Positions 1 to 8,682 of a DNA stretch of 64,000 bases are shown here, in pieces. Each line of letters begins with the position of its first letter. Position 1 is the stretch's first letter. The position numbers and the translations under genes were made by a program. The DNA comes from JAPOXR01 sp963664715 (lineage in GTDB: Bacteria > Pseudomonadota > Alphaproteobacteria > Rhodobacterales > Rhodobacteraceae): contig CAXXUY010000016.1 of the NCBI GenBank assembly GCA_963664715.2, forward strand, positions 255,161 through 319,160, written 5' to 3'. The notes under the pieces are model-generated. The model had not been told where the DNA came from. It saw nothing but the letters and a program-made list of their open reading frames with translations, and searched no databases.

Positions 1-164
1 CTTTTGCTCACCTTGGCGCCGTCTACCGGAACTTCGGATGGGATGGCCCACTTGAATTCGTGAAGAATGCAGCAGGGCTTTCCGACGATGTATGCTCGGG
101 ACGCAGCCTCGAAAGCTGGTTAGAGACGCAACCTCATCCGGGCACGGAACGGAATGAGACCTGA
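1..164 (+). CDS. C-terminal tail of an unidentified protein (5' end outside window)
   Basis: Frame 3 is open from the window edge for 53 codons and stops with TGA at 162-164. The tail ends in a hydrophilic segment (SLESWLETQPHPGTERNET). I do not recognise the family from this fragment. The stop lies 12 bases before the ATG of the flavin reductase fusion gene, so it is probably the preceding gene of the same operon, in which case it could encode the oxygenase or hydrolase that uses the reduced flavin. That last point is inference only. Confidence 0.5.
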   Translation, partial: FAHLGAVYRNFGWDGPLEFVKNAAGLSDDVCSGRSLESWLETQPHPGTERNET

Positions 165-176
165 TGCGGGACCGGC

Positions 177-1403
177 ATGGTCACCGCGCTGCCGAGCGAA
201 CCGATGAACGACGACAGGGCAAGCAATCGGAACCGGTTCATCTCCGGTATGAGCCACGCCGCCAACACGGTCAGCGTGGTCACAACCGACGGTCCTGCCG
301 GACGATCCGGCGTCACCGTTTCATCGATGTCATCCGTTTCTGCCGACAGTGCCAAGCCGACGCTGCTGGTTTGCGTTCATCATCTCAGCCCGGTCTGCGA
401 CGGATTACTGGGAAACCGGGTCTTCTGTGTGAACCTCTTGCGAGATGACCAGTCATTCGTGGCCGATACATTCGCGGGAAGAACCGTTCCTGCCGGCAAC
501 GACAAGTTCAATTGCACGACCTGGACCAAGGCACAAACCGGAGCACCTGTCGCAGTCAACCACCTGGTGGCATTCGATTGCGAGCTGATTCAGGATTTCC
601 GTGTTGGCAGCCATATCATCTTCGTCGGTCAGGTTGTCGAGACAATAATCCACAAGGGACATGCTCCCCTCATCTACGCCAATCGAGGATATGGAACGCC
701 GATGCGATTTGACAAGGCAGCCGATCCCTTGCACGAGTCGACATCAGACAGACTGCGAATAGGATGCCACTTCACATTTGCGCCGGTCTTTCTGCCAGGA
801 CTGGTTTCCGAACTTGCACGAACCAACCCGGATACCGACATCTCGTTCATCGTGGGACACGAAGGCCAGCTTCAGGAGGCGTTGCGTTCGCACGCGTGCG
901 ATGTCGCCTTCAGTTACAACCTTGACAGGGATCGGAACATCAGGATCGAGGAGCTGGCTGAAGCCAAGCCCCATGTTCTGCTTCCGGCTGGACATCAACT
1001 TGCCAAGGCCCCGCATGTTTCATTGCACGACCTGGCTCCACTTCCCATGGTTCTGTTGCAGCGTCCTCCCAGCGAGCAGTATTTCATCGGCATCTTCGAG
1101 GAACACGGACTTGAACCGCTAGTCAGGTACAGAACACCGTCATTCGAGATGGTACGGGCCTTCGTCGGCCGAGGCCTTGGCTACAGCATACTGATGCCCC
1201 GCCCGGCGACTGATGCGACGTATGAAGGAACTTCAGTTGTAACGCTGCCGCTGTCCGAAAACGTTTCGCCGGGCAAGTTCGTGCTGGCGACGCTGAAAGG
1301 CAAGCAATTCAACCCGGCGGCAAAGGAATTCATGCGCCTTTGCAGGTCGACATTCATGAATTTCTCCGAAGGACCGATACATCATGATTCACAAGAGAAT
1401 TAG
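177..1403 (+). CDS. Flavin reductase domain fused to LysR-type substrate-binding domain
   Basis: The 408-residue protein has two parts. Residues about 20-178 match the RutF/HpaC-like flavin reductase family, whose members reduce FMN or FAD with NAD(P)H for a partner monooxygenase; recognisable stretches are TVSVVTTDGPAGRSGVTVSS near 31-50 and VGSHIIFVGQVVE near 143-155. Residues about 191-395 look like the periplasmic-binding-protein fold of LysR regulators (RLRIGCHFTFAPVFLPGL, then a GRGLGYSILMPRP segment near 331-343). No helix-turn-helix region is present, so DNA binding is not expected. A regulator ligand domain on a flavin reductase could gate activity by a small effector; this is inference. 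The stop overlaps the next gene by 20 bases. ATG204 is an alternative start. Confidence 0.82.
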   Translation: MVTALPSEPMNDDRASNRNRFISGMSHAANTVSVVTTDGPAGRSGVTVSSMSSVSADSAKPTLLVCVHHLSPVCDGLLGNRVFCVNLLRDDQSFVADTFAGRTVPAGNDKFNCTTWTKAQTGAPVAVNHLVAFDCELIQDFRVGSHIIFVGQVVETIIHKGHAPLIYANRGYGTPMRFDKAADPLHESTSDRLRIGCHFTFAPVFLPGLVSELARTNPDTDISFIVGHEGQLQEALRSHACDVAFSYNLDRDRNIRIEELAEAKPHVLLPAGHQLAKAPHVSLHDLAPLPMVLLQRPPSEQYFIGIFEEHGLEPLVRYRTPSFEMVRAFVGRGLGYSILMPRPATDATYEGTSVVTLPLSENVSPGKFVLATLKGKQFNPAAKEFMRLCRSTFMNFSEGPIHHDSQEN

Positions 1404-1803
1404 AAGATTCAACACGAAACAAACCTATCCCGGGCAGGACCTTGACAATGATCTCTGTCAGGCCGTGGTCGCAAGCGGGAAGCTTGTGTTCCTGAGGGGG
1501 CAGGTTTCACAGGACCTCGGCACGAATGAGAGCCTGCACATTGGTGATGCCCGCATGCAGGCCAGGCAGACAATGGACAATATCGAGCTACTTCTTGCGG
1601 AATCCGGCAGCTGCCTCGAGCACATATGCCGGATTGTCGTGTACCTGACAGACATCCGGTACCGTACCGAAGTCTACCGGGAAATCGGAGAGAGGCTCAG
1701 AGGTGTGTTTCCCTGCTCAACCGGATTGGTGGTTCCTGCCCTAGCCCGGCCGGAATGGCTGGTGGAGATAGAGGCAACCGCAGTAATTCCAGAAGTCCGG
1801 TGA
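1384..1803 (+). CDS. RidA/YjgF-family protein lacking the usual arginine
   Basis: The 139-residue product has the Rid family fold signature: a GQVSQDL-type segment near 39-45 and a C-terminal PEWLVEIEATAVI strand near 123-135. In canonical RidA an arginine in the P-x-R motif binds the carboxylate of imine substrates and is needed for 2-imino acid hydrolysis. Here the same position in FPCSTGLVV is Ser112, so classic imine deaminase activity is doubtful; this is typical of the less understood Rid subfamilies often coded in catabolic clusters. The gene starts inside the end of the flavin reductase fusion and is followed after 4 bases by the DUF1028 gene, so the three are probably co-translated. 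Confidence 0.85.
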   Translation: MIHKRIRRFNTKQTYPGQDLDNDLCQAVVASGKLVFLRGQVSQDLGTNESLHIGDARMQARQTMDNIELLLAESGSCLEHICRIVVYLTDIRYRTEVYREIGERLRGVFPCSTGLVVPALARPEWLVEIEATAVIPEVR

Positions 1804-1807
1804 TGCC

Positions 1808-2488
1808 ATGACCTTTTCGATTCTTGGTGTGTGCCCGGATACCAGCGTGATTGGTGTCGCGATCACAACGTCATCGATTTGCGTGGGGGCAAGATGTCCA
1901 TGGGTACGATCCGGCGTGGGAACGGTCTCAACCCAGAATGTTACATTGCCGTCGATCGCTCCTGCGGTACTTGACCTCATCGAGTCAGGCGCGTCGGCAC
2001 CTGAAGCCCTGACCAGAGTCATGGATGCCCAGGAAAACAGTGAATACAGGCAAGTTATTTCCCTGGATGCCCGCGGCCGTTCAGGCGCCTTTTCCGGATC
2101 AAAGACACTCGGACGACATGCCTGCAGCGTGGGCGTTAACTGCATTGCTGCAGGCAACCTTCTGAATTCCGAGTCACTGCCAGACGTCATGACCGCAAGT
2201 TTCCAGGAGACGGCCGGCCAGCATTTGGCAACCCGACTGCTGACAGCACTCGAGGCCGGTCTGCATGAAGGTGGGGGAGAGGAAGGTCCGGTGCATTCTT
2301 CCGCGCTCCTTGTTCATTCGGTCCAGAACTGGCCGCTGGTCGACCTTCGCGTCGATTGGGACGACGAGGACCCCGTCAGGCGACTGAGAGACCTCTGGGC
2401 CGATTACGAACCGCAAATGGATGACTACGTTTTGAGGGCACTGGATCCGGCCCTGGCGCCAAGTTACGGCGTGCCCGGAGATGAATAG
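1808..2488 (+). CDS. DUF1028 protein (Ntn-hydrolase-like)
   Basis: The 226-residue protein opens with MTFSILGVCPDTSVIGVAI, the typical start of DUF1028/COG3342 proteins, which are thought to have an Ntn-hydrolase fold but whose substrate is unknown to me. Further family landmarks are GVGTVSTQNVTLPSIAP near 38-54, the GNLLNSESLPDVM region near 116-128, and a DLRVDWDDEDPV strand near the end. It is the last gene of the flavin reductase-Rid cluster and faces the end of the amine dehydrogenase gene 80 bases away. Together the cluster suggests oxidative breakdown of a nitrogenous or amide compound, but the substrate cannot be read from sequence. Confidence 0.85.
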   Translation: MTFSILGVCPDTSVIGVAITTSSICVGARCPWVRSGVGTVSTQNVTLPSIAPAVLDLIESGASAPEALTRVMDAQENSEYRQVISLDARGRSGAFSGSKTLGRHACSVGVNCIAAGNLLNSESLPDVMTASFQETAGQHLATRLLTALEAGLHEGGGEEGPVHSSALLVHSVQNWPLVDLRVDWDDEDPVRRLRDLWADYEPQMDDYVLRALDPALAPSYGVPGDE

Positions 2489-2568
2489 GACAGACACCCG
2501 GACGGTCTGGCCAGCGTCGTGCTGGATGCAAGGCGAAATGACAAGTTCACTGCAGGCCCTGCCAGTCG

Positions 2569-4680
2569 TCAGTCTGACAATTCGGTGATTTCCCGCCTGA
2601 ACGTCACGCTGTCCCGGTCCCGCGGCGGTGCATCCAGTTCCTCCGCAAATCTTCGGCCTGCAAACACGGCGTGAGCGATCGTGGCCGGGGCTTCCGCATC
2701 ACCAATGACACTGACGAGTTCAATTCCGGCATCGTAACACTCTTCCCGACGGCCGCGAAGGTCCCGGGCCAGAACATCATTGGATGATCGCGCCGTAACC
2801 AGCACTACGCAGTCTGTTTCGACTTCCCTTTCAGTTCCCGTGAACGTGCAGGCAAGTACTGCACAATTCTCCGTTGTCCTGGCCAGGGACAGGTTTGGAC
2901 AGATGGTCACGCCGGACTCCAGGAGCCTTCGTTGGACAAAATGCTGTTCCATTGTGTTGCGGGTCCAGGTCGATGCTTCGGCGGCCGGGGTGGCAAGACT
3001 TACGCCAAAGCCTTCCGAAGCCAGCAGTTCTGCCAGGACGCCGCCCATGTAGTAGTGGTCGTCATCCCAGATCAGCACCTGGCGGCCAACTGGCCTTGCG
3101 CCGTCCATGATCTGGTCCGGAGTGAGCACTGCGACTGACTCCGACAACGAAACCGGTAGAGTCCACTGATGCCCGACCCCGTCCGAACGCCAGTAAGAGC
3201 CGGTGGCCAGCACGACCCTCGCAAAGTCAAGGTCCAGCACATCATCCGAAGTCAACTCGTAGCCGGGATACAGTTCAATGTTTGGAAGGTTGTGAATCTG
3301 CTGAAGGCGATAGTCGCGAACCCTTATCCATGCCGCCAGCCCCGGCAGCGACGCTTCCCTGAGAACCCGTCCACCCAACTCCTTTCCGGATTCTGCCAGT
3401 GCCACGTCGTATCCGCGTTTTCCCAGCATCTGGGCCGCTTCCATTCCTGCGGGTCCGCTGCCGATTATCAGCACGGGCTTGTCCGTCTCCCTTGCCCGTA
3501 TCCGCTCCGGGTGCCATCCCCTTCTCCATTCTTCACCCATCGAGGGGTTCTGCGTGCAGCGGATTGGAGACATCGTGAAATCCCCCGACACGCAGATGTT
3601 GCATCCAATGCACTCCCGAATGTCCTCAAGTCGGTTCTCTTCGATCTTCCTTGGAATAAACGGATCTGCGATCGACGGCCGGGCACATCCAATCAGATCC
3701 AGCAGTCCCCCTTTTACCAGGGATACCATTCGGTCGGGGGATGTGTACCGGCCCACACCAACGACGGGTCTCGTTGTCAGTTTCTTGATGTTCCCGAAAT
3801 ACGGTTCCTGGACGCCTTCCGGGGCAAATCGGGATGTCTGGCTGTCGTTCTCCCAACCGGCAAGACATACATCCCACAGGTCAGGCAGTTCGGAGAGCAT
3901 TCCGATTATGTCCTCGATTTCAGCCTGTTCGAGCCCTTCCGGCCCCATCAATTCGTCAAGTGAGATTCTGCATGGCACGGCGCAGACCTCGCCTACCGCT
4001 TCCTTGGTTTCGATCAAGATCTCCTTCAGCAACCGTACCCTGTTTTCCAGGGAACCACCGTATTCGTCCGTTCGTTGGTTGTACTTTCGTGACAGAAAGT
4101 GATGGAAGAATCCCAATGCATGACCCGCATAGACGTAGACGAGATCGAATCCGGCACGCCTGCCCCGCAACGCGGCATTCCGGTGCCAGCGCCTGATGTT
4201 CCCGATATCCTCCTTGTCCATGGAGCGCGCCTGAACCGGATCGTAGGTGAAACTTGCGACCGGTAGCGCCGTTGGAGCCATCGGAACTTCCCTTCCGTAG
4301 AGGTTGGGACCATTCAGTCCGTTGTAAGCCAGTTCAATTCCTGACAATGCACCATGTTCGTGGATCTTGTCTGACATCCTTGCCAACATCGGAATGTCAC
4401 GGTCGTCCCAGATCCTCAGTTCAATGAACGGGTTGATGTCGGAGGTGGGGTGGATTTCCACCTGCTCCGTGCATACCACCGCCCAACCACCTTCCGCCTT
4501 GACTCCACGCATATGGGCGGCAGCGGTCGGGTCCCGGTAACCCATGCCATTGCAATGTGGTACCTGGTAGAACCTGTTCCTGGCGGTTACCGGTCCGATC
4601 CGGACCGGTTCGAACAGGACTGCGAAACGGGGATCGACAGGCAATTTGGAATGACAGGCAATTGGCAGGGCAAGTGGCAT
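2569..4680 (-). CDS. Histamine-dehydrogenase-like amine dehydrogenase (6-S-Cys-FMN, 4Fe-4S)
   Basis: The 703-residue protein is collinear with trimethylamine dehydrogenase: an N-terminal TIM barrel, an iron-sulfur segment and a C-terminal nucleotide-binding pair of domains. Cys43 in FYQVPHC matches the residue that covalently binds FMN; Cys357, Cys360, Cys363 and Cys375 match the 4Fe-4S ligands; Tyr184, His187 and Asp279 match the catalytic set. The substrate bowl of trimethylamine dehydrogenase (Tyr60, Trp264, Trp355) is here Gln73, Trp276 and Asp367. As I recall, that Gln/Trp/Asp set is the one in Nocardioides histamine dehydrogenase, which also oxidises some diamines. The gene follows potD by 19 bases, so a polyamine, agmatine or histamine substrate fits. 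Electrons would pass to an electron transfer flavoprotein or similar acceptor. Confidence 0.88.
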   Translation of the reverse strand: MPLALPIACHSKLPVDPRFAVLFEPVRIGPVTARNRFYQVPHCNGMGYRDPTAAAHMRGVKAEGGWAVVCTEQVEIHPTSDINPFIELRIWDDRDIPMLARMSDKIHEHGALSGIELAYNGLNGPNLYGREVPMAPTALPVASFTYDPVQARSMDKEDIGNIRRWHRNAALRGRRAGFDLVYVYAGHALGFFHHFLSRKYNQRTDEYGGSLENRVRLLKEILIETKEAVGEVCAVPCRISLDELMGPEGLEQAEIEDIIGMLSELPDLWDVCLAGWENDSQTSRFAPEGVQEPYFGNIKKLTTRPVVGVGRYTSPDRMVSLVKGGLLDLIGCARPSIADPFIPRKIEENRLEDIRECIGCNICVSGDFTMSPIRCTQNPSMGEEWRRGWHPERIRARETDKPVLIIGSGPAGMEAAQMLGKRGYDVALAESGKELGGRVLREASLPGLAAWIRVRDYRLQQIHNLPNIELYPGYELTSDDVLDLDFARVVLATGSYWRSDGVGHQWTLPVSLSESVAVLTPDQIMDGARPVGRQVLIWDDDHYYMGGVLAELLASEGFGVSLATPAAEASTWTRNTMEQHFVQRRLLESGVTICPNLSLARTTENCAVLACTFTGTEREVETDCVVLVTARSSNDVLARDLRGRREECYDAGIELVSVIGDAEAPATIAHAVFAGRRFAEELDAPPRDRDSVTFRREITELSD

Positions 4681-4699
4681 GCCCTGCCATGAGGCACGC

Positions 4700-5734
4700 C
4701 TACTTCTTCAGCCTTGTCCAGATTGCGTCATAGACCTCTTGCGTTGCCTGGTCGCAGACCTGGATGAAAGTGCCTGCCGGCGCATCCGCTGGCGGAATGG
4801 CCTCCGGTTGCGATTTCAGGTCTTCATCAAGCAGATCGGTGACTCCCGTGACCCCCGCACTGTAGCGGGCAAAGTTCGTCACTGCAGCCACGTTTTCCGG
4901 CTCCAACAGAAAATCCATGAATTTCAATGCATTGTCACGGTTTGGTGCATCACGTAGCAGTACAACATTGTCCATCCAGACGATCAGTCCTTCATGCGGG
5001 TAGGAATACTCGACGTTGGCACCTTCGGCTCTTGCCTTGGACGAGAATCCGTTCCAGATCATGCCGACTGCCGCGTCACCGGACACCAGCACATCCTTTG
5101 CACCGTCGGAATTGAATGATGCCCAATGCTCCTTTGCCGATTGCAGGAGATCGTCCAGTGCTTTCAACTGGTCCCGGTCATTCGAGCACTGCGGAATGCC
5201 AAGATGCATCGACGCAAGCAGCATGACCTCGCCTTGCGAGTCGAGGATGTTGATCTTCCCGCTTAACTCTGCCGGCGGGTCAAATATGATTGCGGTCGTC
5301 CTGATGTCTCCCGAATAGACATCCCTGTTGACCGAGAAACTGGTCGATCCCCATTGGTATGGAATCGAGTGCTTTCGACCCGGGTCAAACGGAACATCCA
5401 ACCATTGCAGTTCGATATTGCCCACATTGGCAAGTTCGCCGTCGGCAATCGTGTCGAGCAAACCCTCGCCGATCATGATCTCGACCATGTAGTCTCCGGG
5501 AACCGCCACGTCATAGGTTCCCATCTTCCCGGCCTTCAGGTTGGCGAGCATGGCCTCGTTCGAGTCGAAGGTGTCCATGGTGACTTCAATGCCGGTTTCG
5601 GACGAAAACTTGTCGAGCAACTCCTGGGGGATGTACTCGAACCAGTGATAAATCGAGAGCTTGCCTTCAGCCAGGGCAGCGGATGGTGTCACCAGCGCCA
5701 TCGCCGCCAGTGCCAGTGTCAACCTTTTAAACAT
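4700..5734 (-). CDS. potD: Polyamine ABC transporter substrate-binding protein
   Basis: The 344-residue protein has a Sec signal peptide (MFKRLTLALAAMALVTPSAALA, cleavage likely near residue 22) and the spermidine/putrescine-binding fold of the periplasm. Residues that bind polyamine in PotD are present in order: Trp31 and Tyr34 in HWFEYIP, Glu169, Trp227 in IWNG, and Trp253 with Asp255 in VWMD. This argues for a cationic amine ligand rather than iron or sugar. It lies between the permease gene potC and the amine dehydrogenase gene, so import and oxidation of the same amine are probably coupled. Length is usual for the family. Confidence 0.93.
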   Translation of the reverse strand: MFKRLTLALAAMALVTPSAALAEGKLSIYHWFEYIPQELLDKFSSETGIEVTMDTFDSNEAMLANLKAGKMGTYDVAVPGDYMVEIMIGEGLLDTIADGELANVGNIELQWLDVPFDPGRKHSIPYQWGSTSFSVNRDVYSGDIRTTAIIFDPPAELSGKINILDSQGEVMLLASMHLGIPQCSNDRDQLKALDDLLQSAKEHWASFNSDGAKDVLVSGDAAVGMIWNGFSSKARAEGANVEYSYPHEGLIVWMDNVVLLRDAPNRDNALKFMDFLLEPENVAAVTNFARYSAGVTGVTDLLDEDLKSQPEAIPPADAPAGTFIQVCDQATQEVYDAIWTRLKK

Positions 5735-5770
5735 GATTTGGACTTCCTTCCTCGGATTGCGTGTTTGGAA

Positions 5771-6607
5771 TCAGCCGCCCTGGTTCCTTGAGCGCTTGCT
5801 GTCGCCCCGGTTTCCCAGACTGCCGACCACGTAGGAGACACTAACAAACAGCCCGGAGACCAGCAACAGCAAGGTCGACAGCGCCATAATGTTGGGTTTT
5901 ATCCCCTGCTTGACCGCCCCGAATATTGCGGTTGGCAAGGTCTCAATTCCCGAGCCCTTGATGAAATTCGTAATGATGAAGTCATCGAGCGAAATGATGA
6001 AGGCCAACAGGAAACCCGCAAGTATGCCCGGCGCCATCAGCGGCAGGAGTACATGAATGAACACCCGACTCCGGTCCGCGTAAAGGTCCTGGGCGGCTTC
6101 CTCGTAGAAAGGTTCAATTCCCTGCAACCTGGCGGCGATCGGAAGAAACGCGAACGGAATGCAAAACACGATATGTGCGATGAGTATCGAACTGTAGCCC
6201 AGGACAAGACCGATCGCGCTGAAGAAGATCAGTGTGGCGACCGCAGTGACAATCTCGGGGACCATTATCGGCATCGTGAGCAGAGCGAAGCTGAATGCCT
6301 TGCCCCGGAACCAGCCGCCCCTGACCATCCCGATTGCCGCTGCGGTCGCAACTGTGGTTGAAACAATCGCGGCGACCGTCGCTATTGTAATGGAGTTCCA
6401 GGCGGCCAGTTTGAATTTCGAGGATTCAATTCCGAAGAAGACCTCGTGGTACCAACGAAGACTGAACCCACCCCAGACCGTAATCGACTGGGACGCGTTG
6501 AAGCTGTAGCCCATGACGACCAGAAGCGGCGCGTACAGGATGAACAGGCAAATGAGCGTCACCGGAAAGAAGCCCGGGTAGTGTCTGACACCTTTACGAG
6601 CAGTCAT
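5771..6607 (-). CDS. potC: Polyamine ABC transporter permease
   Basis: The 278-residue inner membrane protein has about six hydrophobic segments and the binding-protein-dependent permease loop EEAAQDLYADRSRVFIHVLLP that docks the ATPase. It is of the PotC/PotI type: a FSLRWYHEVFF segment follows the first helix. The ATG at 6607-6605 is chosen because it starts one base after the potB stop (GCGAGATGACATGAC); a longer reading from upstream would overlap potB. With PotB it should form the translocation channel. Confidence 0.92.
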   Translation of the reverse strand: MTARKGVRHYPGFFPVTLICLFILYAPLLVVMGYSFNASQSITVWGGFSLRWYHEVFFGIESSKFKLAAWNSITIATVAAIVSTTVATAAAIGMVRGGWFRGKAFSFALLTMPIMVPEIVTAVATLIFFSAIGLVLGYSSILIAHIVFCIPFAFLPIAARLQGIEPFYEEAAQDLYADRSRVFIHVLLPLMAPGILAGFLLAFIISLDDFIITNFIKGSGIETLPTAIFGAVKQGIKPNIMALSTLLLLVSGLFVSVSYVVGSLGNRGDSKRSRNQGG

Positions 6608-6608
6608 G

Positions 6609-7529
6609 TCATCTCGCTTCCGAACTCGACTGCTGCCTGGCATAGATCATCAGCGCAATCAGTACCATCGTCAGAAGAATCATTGCTGCTGCTGCACCAA
6701 AGGGCCAGTTTCCAGCATTGCCCTTGAACTGCTCCTCGATCAGGGAACCGATCATGAAGTTCTTCGCTCCACCCAGCAGGTCCGGTGCCAGGAAGGCGCC
6801 CAGGCTCGGAATGAAGACCAGTATGCTGCCAGCCACGATACCGGGCCTGACAACCGGCAACAGCACCTGCCGGAGGATTGTCCACCGACCGGCGTAAAGG
6901 TCGGCCGCTGCTTCAGACAACGAAAAATCATATCGCTCCACCGAAGCGTAGATCGGCAGAACCATGAACGGCAAATAGGAATAGAACAGGCCCAGCTGCA
7001 CCGCCAGGTCCGTATTGATCAGCGGCAACGGGCTGGAGATGACGCCAAATGCAAGCAGCAATTCGTTCATCGGCCCATTGTCCCTGATCAGGAACTTCAT
7101 GGACACGGTTCGGATCAGGAGATTCACCCAGTATGGAACCGTCACCAGGAACAGCCAGACCATGCGTGATTGCGGCGTGCGCGTGGCTATGAAATACGCG
7201 GTCGGAAAGCCGATCAACAGGCACAAGACCGTTGCCACTGCGGCCTGGACGATGGATCTGCCGAAAATCGTGATATAGGTCCATTCGATGCGCGGCGGTT
7301 CATCGCCAAACAACCCCCTGTCAAATATGAACTGGTCGTAGGCAGCGAAAGTGAATTCCCAGATCACTCCTCCCCTGAACTCCTTGGTAAGGAAGGAAAA
7401 CACGAGCATCATGAACACGGGGATCAGGAGAAAGAAGCCGATCAGCAGCCAGGACGGCAGCAGCAGGAACAACCTGACGGGACGGAAGAGACCTGACTTA
7501 CCGGGCCTGTCTTTCACCGCGACTGTCAT
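6609..7529 (-). CDS. potB: Polyamine ABC transporter permease
   Basis: The 306-residue integral membrane protein starts with a short cytoplasmic tail, then a long hydrophobic helix (LFLLLPSWLLIGFFLLIPVF near 21-40) and five further helices. The EAAADLYAGRW coupling-loop motif identifies it as a binding-protein-dependent permease, and the LIPVFMMLVFSFLTKEFRGG region is typical of PotB/PotH. The start ATG shares one base with the potA stop (TGATG), so the two are translationally coupled. Confidence 0.92.
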   Translation of the reverse strand: MTVAVKDRPGKSGLFRPVRLFLLLPSWLLIGFFLLIPVFMMLVFSFLTKEFRGGVIWEFTFAAYDQFIFDRGLFGDEPPRIEWTYITIFGRSIVQAAVATVLCLLIGFPTAYFIATRTPQSRMVWLFLVTVPYWVNLLIRTVSMKFLIRDNGPMNELLLAFGVISSPLPLINTDLAVQLGLFYSYLPFMVLPIYASVERYDFSLSEAAADLYAGRWTILRQVLLPVVRPGIVAGSILVFIPSLGAFLAPDLLGGAKNFMIGSLIEEQFKGNAGNWPFGAAAAMILLTMVLIALMIYARQQSSSEAR

Positions 7530-8617
7530 CAGTCTGCCATTACCCGGGCAGCTCCAGCCTCGATCCTGAGTCCCACGCTCTCACCGGGCCGGTATCGCAG
7601 CATGTCGACACCAACATTCTGGCATCTGGCAAGGAGCGACGTGCCTCCTTCAACCTCGATACTGTACTGGGTGTCAGTGCCGAGGTAGACCGCCTGGGCA
7701 ACAACCCCGCGCAAACTGCATTCCTCGCCGGGCTCAGCCAGCCGGATTTTCTCCGGCCTGACAAGCAGGAGTCCCTTCATACCCAACTCGACCCTGCTGG
7801 TGCTCCTGCATACGATGGTGTGGCCGCCTGGCAGGCTGCACTGGCAGTTCTCGCCTGCAAGCCCGGTCACCCTGGTTTCTATGAGATTGGCCTCACCGAT
7901 GAAGTTTGCAACAAACCTGTTTACGGGATTGTCGTAGATTTCCCTGGCGTCGCCGGTCTGTTGGATCAAACCGTCCGACATCACGGCGATTCGGTCAGAC
8001 ATTGACAGGGCTTCCTCCTGGTCGTGAGTCACGAACACGAAGGTGATCCCGGTATCACGCTGCAACTGCTTCAGTTCGATGCGCATCGCCTGCCGCAGCT
8101 TCAGATCCAGTGCAGACAGCGGCTCGTCCAGCAAGAGGACCTTGGGTCCAGGTGCGATCGCCCGCGCCAGCGCCGCCCGCTGCTGCTGACCGCCCGAGAG
8201 TTGATGAGGTCGCCTCTCGGCCAATTCCTCCAGATGCACGAGGCCCAGCATGCGTTGGACCGTGTCAGCTATTTCGCGCTTGCTGAATCGCCGCATTCTC
8301 AAACCGAACGCCACGTTCTCGGCCACGCTCATGTGGGGAAACAGCGCATAGTGCTGAAAAACCGTGTTTACGGGTCTCTTGTGTGGGGGCAGATCCTCCA
8401 GTTCCTGTCCGTATAGCAGAATCTGCCCTTCGCTGACATCCTCAAATCCTGCGATGAGTCGAAGAAGGGTTGTCTTCCCGCATCCGGACGGACCGAGAAG
8501 CGTGAAAAACTCGTTGTCCCGAATGGACAGTGACGCGCTCTTCAGAGCAGTGACCGATCCGAAACGCTTGCCGACACTCCGAATTTCGACTGCAATTAGC
8601 CCCTTGCCTGCATCCAA
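7529..8617 (-). CDS. potA: Polyamine ABC transporter ATP-binding protein
   Basis: The 362-residue ATPase has Walker A at 42-50 (GPSGCGKTT), the ABC signature LSGGQQQR at 140-147 and Walker B VLLLDEP at 160-166, followed by a C-terminal TOBE regulatory domain (about 280-355). It energises the PotB-PotC channel. The reading frame begins with TTG preceded by GGAG at good spacing; no ATG fits the conserved N-terminus. It is the first gene of potABCD plus amine dehydrogenase. A palindrome and a TATAGT box lie upstream. Confidence 0.93.
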   Translation of the reverse strand: MDAGKGLIAVEIRSVGKRFGSVTALKSASLSIRDNEFFTLLGPSGCGKTTLLRLIAGFEDVSEGQILLYGQELEDLPPHKRPVNTVFQHYALFPHMSVAENVAFGLRMRRFSKREIADTVQRMLGLVHLEELAERRPHQLSGGQQQRAALARAIAPGPKVLLLDEPLSALDLKLRQAMRIELKQLQRDTGITFVFVTHDQEEALSMSDRIAVMSDGLIQQTGDAREIYDNPVNRFVANFIGEANLIETRVTGLAGENCQCSLPGGHTIVCRSTSRVELGMKGLLLVRPEKIRLAEPGEECSLRGVVAQAVYLGTDTQYSIEVEGGTSLLARCQNVGVDMLRYRPGESVGLRIEAGAARVMAD

Positions 8618-8682
8618 TACCGTCTCCGAGTTACACTTGGATTGACCGCCGTCAACGCGCTGCCAACCCGCCGGGGCATTGG

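Noticed and set aside
3169..3963. A 264-codon plus-strand frame opposite the amine dehydrogenase
   Set aside because: The minus-strand protein has conserved cofactor and catalytic residues across the same bases, so this is a shadow.
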